From contig CASECH010000144.1 in the NCBI GenBank assembly GCA_949286405.1, positions 1 through 5,340 of the forward strand: DNA of 5,340 bases. Reading direction: 5' to 3'. Made by a program: the position numbers and the translations under genes. How positions within the stretch are numbered: position 1 is the first letter of the stretch; each line of letters begins with the position of its first letter. This DNA is from an uncultured bacterium. GTDB taxonomy: Bacteria > Cyanobacteriota > Vampirovibrionia > Gastranaerophilales > Gastranaerophilaceae. This document shows positions 5,323-5,340 of this stretch, piece by piece. The notes under the pieces are model-generated. The model had not been told where the DNA came from, made no database searches, and saw only the letters and a program-made list of their open reading frames with translations.

Positions 5323-5340
5323 AAAAATAAAGAATAAAAA
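5313..5340. repeat. Short tandem duplication at the permease stop codon
   Basis: TAAAGAATAAAAA occurs at 5313-5325 and again at 5328-5340, a 15-base period with nearly two copies. The first copy includes the last codons and TAA of the permease; the second is non-coding. It is probably a slippage duplication in A-rich DNA. Confidence 0.5.

Overview
The window comes from a low-GC bacterium. Outside the first 350 bases the DNA is strongly A+T-rich, and the proteins are rich in Asn, Lys and Ile. It uses the standard bacterial code, and the genes end in TAA or TAG. A c-di-GMP receptor domain (PilZ), a YqeG-type HAD phosphatase, a TrhP/YrrO-type U32 protein and a MalG-type sugar permease together fit Clostridia-like Firmicutes or the non-photosynthetic cyanobacterial relatives (Vampirovibrionia/Gastranaerophilales). 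The second is my slight preference, by inference only. No RNA genes, insertion sequences or CRISPR arrays are visible.

Left part (1-860, + strand): one open reading frame enters from the left edge and runs to a stop at 800. Its visible N-terminal half is 58 uninterrupted Asp-Ala dipeptides, followed by a short Asp/Ser linker and a PilZ domain with both c-di-GMP signature motifs. The repeat and the domain are in the same frame, so the ATG at 390 is an internal Met and not the gene start. A strong intrinsic terminator follows at 831-860. The 801-1011 gap, between convergent genes, is full of small palindromes.

Middle (1012-4205, - strand): three co-directional genes. In transcription order they are a TrhP-like U32 protein with its Fe-S cysteines (4205-2964), a YqeG-family HAD phosphatase starting on a GTG directly after the U32 stop (2963-2484), a terminator-like hairpin (2428-2453), and a 462-residue protein of unknown family (2400-1012). 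The last has a Cys / His / Asn-Asp pattern resembling papain-fold cysteine peptidases. The first two form an operon; the third is probably a separate or attenuated unit.

Right part (4206-5340): a 140-base divergent control region, then on the + strand a 44-residue single-pass membrane protein with a good Shine-Dalgarno (4346-4480), and 17 bases later a complete MalG-type ABC sugar permease (4498-5322). The MalF partner and the binding protein that usually precede MalG are not upstream here. The most unusual item is the Asp-Ala repeat fused to the PilZ domain.
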